Source: Natronolimnohabitans sp. A-GB9
Lineage (GTDB): Archaea; Halobacteriota; Halobacteria; Halobacteriales; Natrialbaceae
DNA: 64,000 nucleotides
Assembly (NCBI RefSeq): GCF_030848565.1
Contig: NZ_JAVDDV010000002.1
Span: 310,001 to 374,000 of the forward strand
Reading direction: 5' to 3'
In this document: positions 16,996 through 25,130 of the stretch, piece by piece
Layout: every line of letters starts with the position of its first letter
Position numbering within the stretch: the stretch's first letter is position 1
Program-made: the position numbers and the translations under genes
Notes under the pieces: model-generated
What the model was told of the DNA's origin: nothing
What the model saw: the letters and a program-made list of their open reading frames with translations, nothing else
Databases searched by the model: none

Positions 16996-18120
16996 TTAGT
17001 GGCTGGCGAATTCACGTCCCCAGTCGTCGACCCAGCTGTCGAGGTTACCGCGGAGGTCGTCGTAGCCGACCGTCACCGCTTCCGGGGGAACGTGTGCGTA
17101 CCGGTCGAACTCGTCGTCTAAGTCGACGTACTCGTCTTCGACGGCCGGGAACTGGACGTTTCGCTGGGCGATCTCGGCCTGGGCCTCGTTCGAGAGCACG
17201 AAGTCGAGGAACTCGTAAGCGAGGTCGACTGTGTCCGCGTCCTCGAAGATCGCCATTCCTTCCGGGTTCGCGTAGCCCTGACCGTTCGGGAAAGCGACCT
17301 GGTGGCGCGAGAGGTCGTGCCCTTCGTCGGTGGCGAACACTTGATCGGTCGAGTAGGAGACGACCATCGACCGTTCCTCGTTCATGTACGCGCCGTAGTA
17401 GGACTCGGTCCAGTCTTCGAGAACGCGGACGCCGTTGTCCTCGAGGTCCTGCCAGTAGTCGAGGTAGCCGTCCTCACCGTAGGCGTCGATCGTCCACAGT
17501 AAGAACGCCTGTCCGGGATCGGAGGTTTGGGCGTTCTGTGCGAGGAGTTCGTCCTCGTATGCCGGGTCGGTCAGATCGTCGAAGGTCTCCGGCTCGTCGA
17601 CGACGTTTTCGTCGTAAACGAGACTGATGTAGCCGGTGTCGTAGGCGAGAACACGGTCGTGTGGATCGCCCATATCTAACCCATCACGGATCCGACTCGA
17701 TCGGTCGATTCGGTCTTCGTTGAGTTCACGAAAGAGACCGCCGTCGTCCAGATGGTCGTCGACACTCACGAGGTCGTCGATGTTTAGCCCGACGTAGACG
17801 TCAGCGTCGATCTCCTGATTCCCCCGTGCCTGCTCGATGTAGTGGCCGATCCCCTGGTTCGGAAGCTGTACCCATTCGAGTTCAGCGTCTGGATACTCGT
17901 CCTCGAACGCGTCTTTGAGCCACGGTCCCGCGGGGTTCTCGCCGTCGATCATGGATTCGTAAGTGACAACGGTGAGTGTCCCCTCCAGATCCGGATCCTC
18001 GGGTTCGGGATCGGCGTCCGAACTACCGTTTGCGTCGTCCTCTCGAGTCAGACAGCCGGCGAGCCCGAGTGCAGCCACACTACCGACAGTTCCGATGAAC
18101 GTTCGTCGTTGGTGGTTCAT
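16996..18120 (-). CDS. Solute-binding lipoprotein of the thiamine-type ABC importer
   Basis: 374 residues from ATG 18120 (a TTG at 18135 would add five residues). Tat signal HQRRTFIGTVG near the start, lipobox L-A-G-C at about residue 25, then an acidic linker. The mature fold looks like the ThiB/TbpA class: LTVVTYESM at the first strand, the hinge region VSYSTDQVF, and the end SNEAQAEIAQRNVQFPAV. It is predicted to bind thiamine or a phosphorylated form outside the cell and deliver it to the permease; iron-type binding proteins of the same superfamily remain possible. A TTAAG-type TATA lies about 30 bp upstream. Confidence 0.88.
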   Translation of the reverse strand: MNHQRRTFIGTVGSVAALGLAGCLTREDDANGSSDADPEPEDPDLEGTLTVVTYESMIDGENPAGPWLKDAFEDEYPDAELEWVQLPNQGIGHYIEQARGNQEIDADVYVGLNIDDLVSVDDHLDDGGLFRELNEDRIDRSSRIRDGLDMGDPHDRVLAYDTGYISLVYDENVVDEPETFDDLTDPAYEDELLAQNAQTSDPGQAFLLWTIDAYGEDGYLDYWQDLEDNGVRVLEDWTESYYGAYMNEERSMVVSYSTDQVFATDEGHDLSRHQVAFPNGQGYANPEGMAIFEDADTVDLAYEFLDFVLSNEAQAEIAQRNVQFPAVEDEYVDLDDEFDRYAHVPPEAVTVGYDDLRGNLDSWVDDWGREFASH

Positions 18121-18256
18121 TACCTGGTTGTTCAACTGGGTAGTCTTAACCCCGTTGATCGACAGATTACTGAGAGAGTTGCGAATACGGCTCTCTGTGG
18201 GAAGTATTGGCTACAGGTGCTTGTGGCAGCGAAGAGATATTATCTCGGCGTTCGGC

Positions 18257-19084
18257 TCACACCGTTCCGGCTGCGTCGAGCAACACGTCGTAGGCGTCAT
18301 CGTACGCGTCGGCGATCGCGGCCGGGTCGCGCCGTTTGTCCCCACTCAACGGTGGGAGACGAACGCGCTCGAGTGGGTCGAGATACTCGAGGACGTCGGG
18401 GACGCGTTTCTCGATGGCGCCGTCTTTCGGACTCGAGCTGGCGATCTCGCAGGCCCGACAGTAGCGGTCGCCGGGATAGATCCGCACGCAGCTGGGTTCG
18501 ACGGCCGCAACGGCGCTGATCGCAGCAGGATCGAGCGACTGCAGTGGCTGTGCGATGTCGCCGTAGGACTCGACGACCGCGACGTCCGTCGATTCGATCT
18601 CGGCGGCTAACTCCTCGAAGGCCGGCACGTAGCGTCGCTCGGCGACCTCGTTGAACTCGTCGACGGTTTCGACCGAAATCACGTCCTCGAGCGGGAGCGC
18701 GTCGGCGACGTCGTCGGGGATTTTGGCGGTCGCGTTGCGGACAAACGTCGGATCGTCCGCTCGTCCTACACGGTCGACGACGAACTCCCGGTCGCTCTTG
18801 CCGAGCAGGCCGGTTCCGCCACCGGGTGTGGGTCGCCAGAGCCGGTGGACGGGATTGAGCCGTTCCGGCTCGCGGGATCGGCCTTCAGCAGTCGCGAGTC
18901 GTTTCGCGTCCTTTCCGTAGAGCCGGCCCGCAGAGAGGGCTCGTCGGCAGTCGTCGTGGTCGAACCAGTAGTCGTTGCCGGCACGCGGTTTGTAGCCGAC
19001 CGCGCCGGTTCGCTCGAGCAACCCGACCGAAAACGTGGTCTTCCCGGCGTCGACGCGGTCGGCACCGACCACGAGGAGGATCAT
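18257..19084 (-). CDS. P-loop ATPase of unknown role
   Basis: 275 residues from ATG 19084. It opens with a Walker A motif in ILLVVGADRVDAGKTTFSVGLL, resembling dethiobiotin synthetase/MinD-like enzymes (the AGKTT loop), followed by an unassigned alpha/beta domain with the CRAC pair (about 210-213). The start codon overlaps the stop of the DUF5827 gene (ATGA), so the two are co-transcribed and probably translationally coupled. The pair suggests a shared process, but I do not recognise it. The frame extends upstream to 19165 within the neighbour, which I reject as the start. Confidence 0.8.
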   Translation of the reverse strand: MILLVVGADRVDAGKTTFSVGLLERTGAVGYKPRAGNDYWFDHDDCRRALSAGRLYGKDAKRLATAEGRSREPERLNPVHRLWRPTPGGGTGLLGKSDREFVVDRVGRADDPTFVRNATAKIPDDVADALPLEDVISVETVDEFNEVAERRYVPAFEELAAEIESTDVAVVESYGDIAQPLQSLDPAAISAVAAVEPSCVRIYPGDRYCRACEIASSSPKDGAIEKRVPDVLEYLDPLERVRLPPLSGDKRRDPAAIADAYDDAYDVLLDAAGTV

Positions 19085-19347
19085 TCTTTCAGTCCGTAGT
19101 AACCGGGTTCGTCCTCGGTTCGTGGCTCGGCGACCACGAGATCGTCGGCGTTGGTCATGACCCACGGGATCGCCCAGTCGAGTAAGATGTCCTCGGTTCC
19201 CTCGTCGATCTCGGCGTCGGGCTCTAACCCCTGTAAGAGGCGGGCTATCTCGTAGACGGTGTACATCTGGTCGTCCTCGAGCAGTTCCGCGGGTGTATAG
19301 AAGTCACACGGCGGGAGGCTGTCGAACTCGGACTTCGGAACGGGCAT
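19081..19347 (-). CDS. DUF5827 family small protein
   Basis: 88 residues from ATG 19347. Sequence features such as PKSEFDSLPPCDFYTPAEL and MYTVYEIARLL match what I recall of the haloarchaeal family DUF5827. Acidic, soluble, no membrane segment. First gene of a two-gene unit with the P-loop ATPase (4-bp overlap). Function unknown. Confidence 0.8.
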   Translation of the reverse strand: MPVPKSEFDSLPPCDFYTPAELLEDDQMYTVYEIARLLQGLEPDAEIDEGTEDILLDWAIPWVMTNADDLVVAEPRTEDEPGYYGLKE

Positions 19348-19419
19348 ACAGATGTGTTCCGTCCTCGAGTGCCTAAATCGTTCGTTCCCGGCCAACAGCG
19401 CGTGGGACAGCGGCGGCTC

Positions 19420-19507
19420 TTAGTACCGGACCAACCGTCGACTGCTGGGTGAAATCAGCCGACGGCCATCGATTTCATCCAGCAGTTCGGGCTTGGACCG
19501 CCACTTA
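19420..19507. mobile_element. Palindromic element, family C
   Basis: An 82-bp imperfect palindrome (19423-19504). The inner arms ACTGCTGGGTGAAATC and GATTTCATCCAGCAGT match at 15 of 16 positions around a 14-nt loop; the outer parts (GTACCGGACCAA and TTGGACCGCCAC) extend the arms to about 34 bp. Flanked by TTA on both sides, the same TNA-type 3-bp flank as families A and B but with different ends. It lies between the sod and DUF5827 genes. Confidence 0.6.
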
Positions 19508-19568
19508 GCGTGTAGCGGATCACAAAAAAGGACGTGTTCGACGGAGTCGTCGCGTTACTGCTGGCGAA

Positions 19569-20171
19569 TTACTCGAAGTGGTCGAGGCACTTCTGGTACT
19601 CCTCTTCGGCCTTCTCCCAGTTGACGACGTCGAAGAAGGCGTCGATGAACTCCCCACGGTCCGGACCGTAGTCGTAGTAGTAGGAGTGTTCCCAGACGTC
19701 CAGTGCGAGGACCGGATGGGAGCCCCAGAGCGCGCCCTGGTCGTGTTTGTCGACCGCGACGTTGCGCAGTTGCTTGGCGACCGGGTCGTATACCAGCAGT
19801 GCCCAGCCACCGGCGGCGCCGGCAGCGGCCTCGAATTCGCCTTTCCAGCCTTCGTAGGAACCGAAGTCCTCTTCGATTCGGTCGGCGAGGTCGCCCTCGG
19901 GTTCGCCGCCGCCGTCGGGGGACATGTTCTCCCAGAACAGCGTGTGGAGATAGTGTCCACAGCCGTTGTGGGTGACGTTGGAGAGCGCACCGGGCGTCGA
20001 GTCGAAGTCGCCCGACTCGCGGTTCTCCGCGAGGGTCTCCTCGGCGGCGTTGAGGCCGTTGACGTACCCCTGGTGGTGGGTGTCGTGATGCCAGGTCACG
20101 ACCTGTTCGGAGATCGACGGTTCCAGCGCGTCGTAATCGTACGGGAGTGGTGGAAGTTCGTGGTCAGTCAT
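19569..20171 (-). CDS. sod: Superoxide dismutase (Mn/Fe)
   Basis: 200 residues, the normal family length. Metal ligands are in the expected places: His in VTWHHDTHHQGYVNG (about residue 29), His in NVTHNGCGHYLH (about 77), and the DVWEHSYYYDYGPDR signature supplying Asp and His. It converts superoxide to peroxide and oxygen in the cytoplasm. Haloarchaeal enzymes are usually Mn-dependent (family knowledge). A TTAAC-type TATA near 20212 and an AGGTGA Shine-Dalgarno 7 nt before the ATG give a short leader. Confidence 0.97.
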   Translation of the reverse strand: MTDHELPPLPYDYDALEPSISEQVVTWHHDTHHQGYVNGLNAAEETLAENRESGDFDSTPGALSNVTHNGCGHYLHTLFWENMSPDGGGEPEGDLADRIEEDFGSYEGWKGEFEAAAGAAGGWALLVYDPVAKQLRNVAVDKHDQGALWGSHPVLALDVWEHSYYYDYGPDRGEFIDAFFDVVNWEKAEEEYQKCLDHFE

Positions 20172-20312
20172 TGGAATTCACCTGTCTATTGTATCGATTG
20201 CGGACCTGTTAAGTTTTGAGGAGAGAAACGCTATCACGCAACACGACGCCGCTCTCTCCTCGTGCGGGGCGCTCCCGACAGTGTTGCCACACCGGAGTTC
20301 GTGTTAAATCTT

Positions 20313-20388
20313 TCATAGGGTCTGCTGTACGTCGTTGCCGGCGAAACAACGGCCCGTCTGTGGTTCATCGGTACAGGAGACCGTATCA
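20313..20388. mobile_element. Palindromic MITE-like element, family A copy 4 (internally shortened)
   Basis: 70 bp (20316-20385) with ends TAGGGTCTGCTGTACGTCGT and GTACAGGAGACCGTA, flanked by direct TCA repeats (20313-20315, 20386-20388). Its left arm matches the copy at 41409 (CTGTACGTCGTTRCCGGCG). The centre differs and is shorter, so this copy has lost part of the inner stem. Confidence 0.65.
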
Positions 20389-20415
20389 GGCGTCGCAGTT
20401 CCCGCGTCGACGGCG

Positions 20416-20817
20416 CTACAGGCGTTCTTTGTATTTGGCGTGTTCGAGCCACTCCTCGAGCGACGGCTGGCTCCAGTACCGGACCGTCTTGCTGCGCGGA
20501 TCGTGATCGAGAACGCCCGCATCCTCGAGTTTCGGTAGATGTGTATGCTGCAGTTCGGTTCGAATTCGCTGGCGACGTACCTCCGGGCTGGATGCGGAAT
20601 CGGCGTCACCGGTCGTCCCGTCGGTCGTCGAATCGGTCGACTGACGCGCGATGATGGCGTCCGCGAGCTCGTCGATCGTCGCGACGCCGTCGGGCTGGTC
20701 GTACAGATAATAGAGCGCGTGCCGACGGTGGCGGTTCGAGAGCAGGTCGAAAATCAGGTCCAGCGACGGCGTCGCCTGGGCCGTGATTCTCGCTGATTCA
20801 CCCTCCGATTCACGCAT
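20416..20817 (-). CDS. Winged-helix regulator (DUF7344-type)
   Basis: 133 residues. The start of a winged helix is seen in LIFDLLSNRHRRHALYYLYDQ (about 20-40), with ATIDELADAI as helix 2, a Ser/Thr/Asp-rich insert (about 60-78), and a second half QLQHTHLPKLEDAGVLDHD (here TELQHTHLPKLEDAGVL) as recognition helix and wing. This is the pattern of the large haloarchaeal DUF7344 HTH family. It probably binds DNA as a dimer; target unknown. Divergent from nothing nearby; ndk ends 160 bp away. Confidence 0.82.
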   Translation of the reverse strand: MRESEGESARITAQATPSLDLIFDLLSNRHRRHALYYLYDQPDGVATIDELADAIIARQSTDSTTDGTTGDADSASSPEVRRQRIRTELQHTHLPKLEDAGVLDHDPRSKTVRYWSQPSLEEWLEHAKYKERL

Positions 20818-20977
20818 CCACGAACCACCTACCGTGTGTTACCATTCGAAACCACCACTCGACCCTACTGGAGCAGACACATTAGATGTTACGTCTGCCC
20901 AAAGAGATGCAGCTGATAGACTAGCCATTAAAAGGCAGTGCACAGCGCTCGGAATGAACGTGGAGAGAACGGAGTCG

Positions 20978-21442
20978 CTACTCGTAGAGCCACTCGGCGT
21001 CGTGCTGATCGTAGTCGATCAGCTCGTCCTCGTCGAAGTGAATCGCGATCTCGCGTTCGTTGGCGCCTTCGTCCTCGTGGTCGGCGGCGTGGACGACGTT
21101 CCGACCGAGGTCGAGTGCGTAGTCACCACGGATGGTGCCGGGTTCGGCCTCGAGCGGGTCGGTCTCGCCGATCATCTGGCGGACCTGACGGGTCGCGTCC
21201 TGGCCCTCCCAGACCATCGGGACGACCGGACCGGAGGTGATGAAATCAACGAGGTCGTCGTAGAACGGCTTGTCCTCGTGTTCGCTGTAGTGTTCCTCGG
21301 CCCGCTCGCGGGGCATGTTCTCTACTTTGATGCCGACGAGCTTCAGCCCGCGGTCCTCGAGTCGGGAGACGACCTCACCGACGAGGCCGCGTGCGAAGGC
21401 GTCGGGCTTGACCATCACGAAGGTGCGCTCGTGATCGCTCAT
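20978..21442 (-). CDS. ndk: Nucleoside diphosphate kinase
   Basis: 154 residues. Family signatures: ERTFVMVKPDAFARGLVGEV at the N-terminus and the phospho-His segment NVVHAADHEDEGANERE (His about residue 117), preceded by TRQVRQMIGETDPLEAEPGTIRGDYA. It transfers the gamma-phosphate from NTPs to NDPs. Its ATG overlaps the L24e stop (ATGA), placing it last in the rpl7ae-rps28e-rpl24e-ndk operon, the usual archaeal order. Confidence 0.97.
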   Translation of the reverse strand: MSDHERTFVMVKPDAFARGLVGEVVSRLEDRGLKLVGIKVENMPRERAEEHYSEHEDKPFYDDLVDFITSGPVVPMVWEGQDATRQVRQMIGETDPLEAEPGTIRGDYALDLGRNVVHAADHEDEGANEREIAIHFDEDELIDYDQHDAEWLYE

Positions 21443-21756
21443 CAGGCTTCACCTTCCTCGGTCTCGTCGACTGCTTCGTCCCCGGCGGGCACGTCTTCCT
21501 CGTCGTCGGCCTCCGTCTCTATGTCTTCGTCTTCGCCTGCTTCGACGACTTCGTCCTGGTCGGCCTCGGCCGGCCCCTTGCCGGCGCGACCTTCCTCGGT
21601 CCACTCGAGGTCACGCGGCTCGCGACCGAGCTTGTAGTTCTTCTCGGCCTTCGAGTTGACGAAGTGAAGCACCGTGCCGTCGTTTTTGACGTACATGATG
21701 CCCGTGCCGGGCTCGATCTCTTCGCCCGTGTAGTCGCAGGTGCGTTTCTCGACCAT
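21442..21756 (-). CDS. rpl24e: 50S ribosomal protein L24e, with acidic C-terminal tail
   Basis: 104 residues. The first ~60 are canonical L24e: [41 protein letters not shown] contains most of the fold, with a Cys at position 6. The remaining ~45 residues are almost pure Glu/Asp/Ala/Val ([17 protein letters not shown]). Core L24e is about 60 residues, so the tail is an addition. The start overlaps the S28e stop by 1 nt (TAATG). Confidence 0.95.
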   Translation of the reverse strand: MVEKRTCDYTGEEIEPGTGIMYVKNDGTVLHFVNSKAEKNYKLGREPRDLEWTEEGRAGKGPAEADQDEVVEAGEDEDIETEADDEEDVPAGDEAVDETEEGEA

Positions 21757-21980
21757 TATTGTCCTCCGATGGAGTCCGCCTCACGGGCGGTCTCGCGAAG
21801 CTGGAGTACGTCCCCTTCGCGGACCGGCCCGAGGCAGTTTCGGGTGATGATACGTCCCTGGTTCTCGCCCTCCTTGATCCGGCATTTGACCTGCATGGCC
21901 TCGCCGTGCATGCCGGTCTTGCCGACGATCTCGATGACCTCGGCGGGCGTAGATCCGGTTTCTTCCTCTTCAGCACTCAT
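21756..21980 (-). CDS. rps28e: 30S ribosomal protein S28e
   Basis: 74 residues with the S28e signature: [22 protein letters not shown] followed by [20 protein letters not shown] and the READSIGG end. An archaeal/eukaryotic small-subunit protein of the OB-fold class. Second gene of the operon; 10 bp after rpl7ae. Confidence 0.97.
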   Translation of the reverse strand: MSAEEEETGSTPAEVIEIVGKTGMHGEAMQVKCRIKEGENQGRIITRNCLGPVREGDVLQLRETAREADSIGGQ

Positions 21981-21990
21981 CTCTGATCAC

Positions 21991-22353
21991 CTACTCGAGG
22001 TCCTCGACCTTGTCGGCGATGTCCTCGACGTCGCCGGAGGCCTCACCGGTGTCGACGATCGCCGCAGCGGCCGAGCCGACCTCGAGGCCGGCAGCGTGGC
22101 CGACGTCGTCCTGGGTCTCGATGAAGACGACGGGAATGCCCTTCTCCTCGGCGAGGTCGGGGATGTGCATGACGATCTCTTCGGGCGAGACGTCCTCGGC
22201 GACGTAGACGAGCTCGGCGTTGCCGCGCTCGATCGCCTTCGTCGTTTCGTTGGTTCCTTTCTTTACTCGTCCGGTGTCTCGTGCGACCTCGAGGGCCTCG
22301 AGGGCGTCCTCTGCGAGGTCGGCTGGGATGTCGGTGGTTACGTAGACTGACAT
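21991..22353 (-). CDS. rpl7ae: 50S ribosomal protein L7Ae
   Basis: 120 residues. Kink-turn binding fold: [23 protein letters not shown] (the KGTNE/ERG RNA-contact loop, about 36-60) and [21 protein letters not shown]. It is both a 50S protein and the common core protein of archaeal C/D and H/ACA sRNPs and of RNase P (family knowledge). First gene of its operon, preceded by GGAGAGGTGA and by an unusually long structured leader (22354-22480), which may be an L7Ae target. Confidence 0.97.
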   Translation of the reverse strand: MSVYVTTDIPADLAEDALEALEVARDTGRVKKGTNETTKAIERGNAELVYVAEDVSPEEIVMHIPDLAEEKGIPVVFIETQDDVGHAAGLEVGSAAAAIVDTGEASGDVEDIADKVEDLE

Positions 22354-22490
22354 TGGTTGTTCACCTCTCCTACGCGTGGGCTCGCGCTCCCCTGCCGTCC
22401 GGGAACTGGGGGCCCGGGCCGAAGAACGTTCGGCGGTAGTCCTGTAAGGCTAGGAGCATCATCAACCCCGCGTAGGGTGTACTACGCTGT
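22354..22490 (-). ncRNA. Structured leader (or small RNA) before rpl7ae
   Basis: On the minus strand a TATA box TTTTAAGG (22502-22509) predicts a start near 22480, giving a ~125-nt leader. CCTACGCG (22469-22476) pairs perfectly with CGCGTAGG (22369-22376) to close the RNA. Next come GGG/CCC, then an internal loop TTGATGATG opposite CGCGAG, a CTCC/GGAG stem, and an inner CCGAA/TTCGG hairpin. The TGATGA/GA loop is reminiscent of a kink-turn. If transcription starts slightly earlier, GCGTAG (22482-22487) could instead pair with CTACGC (22470-22475), a mutually exclusive fold. Autoregulatory leader or H/ACA-like RNA are the options. Confidence 0.5.
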
Positions 22491-22501
22491 AGCGTTGCCC
22501 C

Positions 22502-22509
22502 CCTTAAAA
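22502..22509 (-). promoter_or_regulatory. TATA box of the rpl7ae operon
   Basis: TTTTAAGG on the minus strand, centred near 22506, about 26 bp before the proposed start at 22480. It is the best TATA match upstream of the operon. Confidence 0.6.
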
Positions 22510-22702
22510 GCGTGTTCAAACGGCCGGATGCGTGCGATAGGTCCGCACGGACGTGTGTGGCTCCCGCGAGTCGGTGTCGACCAGTGTCGGTGACACGTAT
22601 CGTCTCCAACGAAATGTTACTCAGTTGTCCTGTCGTGGCACCGGGCGTCGACGCCGTCTGTCGATCCGGTGGCTATTACTCTCGAGACGCCAAGACCGAC
22701 AC

Positions 22703-25009
22703 ATGAACGCGGACGCTGTCGGCTGCGCCGAGTCGCTGTTCGAAGAAGCGACGCAGGGCAACGAGCGTCGACTGCTCGTCCTCGCTGGCGACCGCGAGCG
22801 AGGGTACGACGCCCTCGAGTCCGTTCTCGATAGGCTCCCGGTTTCGATCACGGCGACGACGCTCGTCGGTCCCGACGATCGCCTTCGGTGTGAACAGCTC
22901 CCACAGGCGAACGCGGGCGAACTCCTCGGGACGACCCGGACGGTCGTCGCCCTCGACGCCCACGAGGGGCTGCGTCCGAACGCACTCGGGAAAGTCGTCG
23001 GCGCGGTCGACGGCGGTGGCCTCCTCGTCCTCTTGACGCCGCCGCTCGAGGCCTGGCCCGACCGACGCGGTGCGTTCGACGAATCGCTCGCCGTCCCGCC
23101 GTTCGACCTCTCCGACGTCGGCGGTCGGTTCAAACGACGGCTCGTCGAGACGCTGCGGGCACATCGGGGGATCGGTATCGTCGACCTCGAGGCCGACCGT
23201 GTCGTCGACGACGGACTGACGGAACCGGCGCCGCGACTGCTCGACGAAGGAAAAGCAGGGGCGACGGCGATCGAGTCCCCGACGGACGCCCGCTTCCCTG
23301 CCGAGATCTACGAGGCGTGTCTCACGGCCGACCAGGTCGAGGCCGTCGCCGCCCTCGAGTCGCTCCATCCCGATCGGGACGCCGAAAACGGAACACGGGC
23401 CGTCGTCCTCGAGGCCGACCGCGGCCGGGGGAAATCGAGCGCGGCGGGGTTGGCTGCGGGTGCGTTCGCTGCCGACGGGCTGGACGTGCTCGTCACCGCT
23501 CCCCGGTCGCGCAACGCGACGGAGCTCTTCGAGCGGGCCGGCGAACGCTGCGAGACGTGTTCGGACTGCGAGGCGACGGCAGTCGAACCACGACGCGTCG
23601 AAACCGCTTCGGGCGGTCGGGTTCGCTTTCTCGAGCCCACAGCGGCTGTCGAGGACGACGGTGACCGACTCGAGGCAGCCGACGTCGTGATCGTCGACGA
23701 GGCCGCGGCACTCCCCGTCTCGATCCTCGAGTCGTTACTCGCGGCCGAGAAGGTCGCGTTCGCGACGACGATACACGGCTACGAGGGCGCGGGTCGGGGA
23801 TTCTCGGTCCGATTCCGTGATCGACTCGCCGAAAGCGACCACGACGTCACCGAGCGGACGCTCCTCGAACCGATCCGCTACGCCGCCGGCGATCCCGTCG
23901 AGGTCTGGGCCTTCCGCGCGCTGTTGCTCGACGCTCGGCCACCCGTCGAGCCGCTGGTGGCTGACGCCGAACCCGAGTCCGTCGACTACCGTCGCCTCGA
24001 GCCCGACGCGCTTCTCGCGGACGAGCGGCTCCTCCGGGAGGCGTTCGGACTACTCGTCCTCGCTCACTACCGAACCGAACCCAACGACCTCGCACGGCTG
24101 CTCGACGCGCCCAACCTCGAGGCACGCGCGCTCGTCGCGGACGGCCACGTCGCAAGCGTCGCCCTGCTGGCCCGCGAGGGGAACCTCGAGCCCGAAACAC
24201 AGGCCATGATGTACGAAGGCGGTCGCGTTCGGGGGAACATGCTCCCCGACGTGCTCACGAGCCAGCTGCGCGACGAGGCCGCAAGCGAACCCGCCGGAAT
24301 TCGAGTCGTTCGTATCGCGACCCACCACGCGGCCCGTTCCCGCGGGCTCGGGTCACAGCTGCTCGAGTGTATCCACGAGGAGTTCTCGGCCGCGGTCGAC
24401 TGGCTCGGCACCGGCTTCGGCGCCACGCCCGGCCTGCTCGAGTTCTGGTGCGAAAACGACTATCGGACCGTCCACGTCTCGACGACGCGCAACGACGCAA
24501 GCGGCGAGTACTCCGCGCTCATGCTCACACCGACGAGCGATGCCGGCCGTGAACTTCACGACCGCCACGCCGACTGGTTCGCCCGTCGGTTCGGCGCGCT
24601 CTGTACGGACGCCCTCTCCGATCTCGAGCCCGACGTCGCCCGCGCTCTCCTGCGCTCGGTCGACGCCGACGCGGCCCCGACAATCGACCTGACCGCCCAC
24701 GAGTGGCGCGTCGTCGCCGGCGCGGCCTACGGCCCGGGTTTGTTCGACGTCGACCCGGGGCCGTTTCGCGAACTGGTCGTCCGCTACTTCGTGGAAGATC
24801 CCGATGGGATCGAGGTGTCCGTCCGTAACGAGCGGCTGCTCGTTTTGCGCGCGTTACAGGGGCGTGACTGGTCGGCCGTCGCCGATCGGCTCGAGTATCC
24901 CTCCACGAGCCAATGTATGCGTGCCCTCGGCGAGACGTTCCAGCCGCTGGTCGACTACTACGGATCGGACGCCGCACTCGAGGTTCGGGAGCGATTCACC
25001 GACCCGTAA
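22703..25009 (+). CDS. tmcA: tRNA(Met)/RNA cytidine acetyltransferase
   Basis: 768 residues from ATG 22703. Three modules in the TmcA/Nat10 order: an N-terminal domain, a helicase-like ATPase with Walker A EADRGRGKSSA (about 237-247) and Walker B VIVDEAAALP, and a GNAT acetyltransferase with IRVVRIATHHAARSRGLGSQL, whose RxxGLG loop binds acetyl-CoA. It makes N4-acetylcytidine in RNA using ATP and acetyl-CoA; archaeal members modify tRNA and, in some species, many other RNAs. Monocistronic by spacing, divergent from the ribosomal operon. Confidence 0.95.
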   Translation: MNADAVGCAESLFEEATQGNERRLLVLAGDRERGYDALESVLDRLPVSITATTLVGPDDRLRCEQLPQANAGELLGTTRTVVALDAHEGLRPNALGKVVGAVDGGGLLVLLTPPLEAWPDRRGAFDESLAVPPFDLSDVGGRFKRRLVETLRAHRGIGIVDLEADRVVDDGLTEPAPRLLDEGKAGATAIESPTDARFPAEIYEACLTADQVEAVAALESLHPDRDAENGTRAVVLEADRGRGKSSAAGLAAGAFAADGLDVLVTAPRSRNATELFERAGERCETCSDCEATAVEPRRVETASGGRVRFLEPTAAVEDDGDRLEAADVVIVDEAAALPVSILESLLAAEKVAFATTIHGYEGAGRGFSVRFRDRLAESDHDVTERTLLEPIRYAAGDPVEVWAFRALLLDARPPVEPLVADAEPESVDYRRLEPDALLADERLLREAFGLLVLAHYRTEPNDLARLLDAPNLEARALVADGHVASVALLAREGNLEPETQAMMYEGGRVRGNMLPDVLTSQLRDEAASEPAGIRVVRIATHHAARSRGLGSQLLECIHEEFSAAVDWLGTGFGATPGLLEFWCENDYRTVHVSTTRNDASGEYSALMLTPTSDAGRELHDRHADWFARRFGALCTDALSDLEPDVARALLRSVDADAAPTIDLTAHEWRVVAGAAYGPGLFDVDPGPFRELVVRYFVEDPDGIEVSVRNERLLVLRALQGRDWSAVADRLEYPSTSQCMRALGETFQPLVDYYGSDAALEVRERFTDP

Positions 25010-25130
25010 GACCGTCGCCGCTTGTCAGATCGAGGGTGTTGTCGGCTTTTCAGTTGTGAATACGACGATAGGCCCTTTTCACAGCAGTCTCGAGCGATCC
25101 GATCACGGAGAGAGTGTTCCACCGTTCGAA

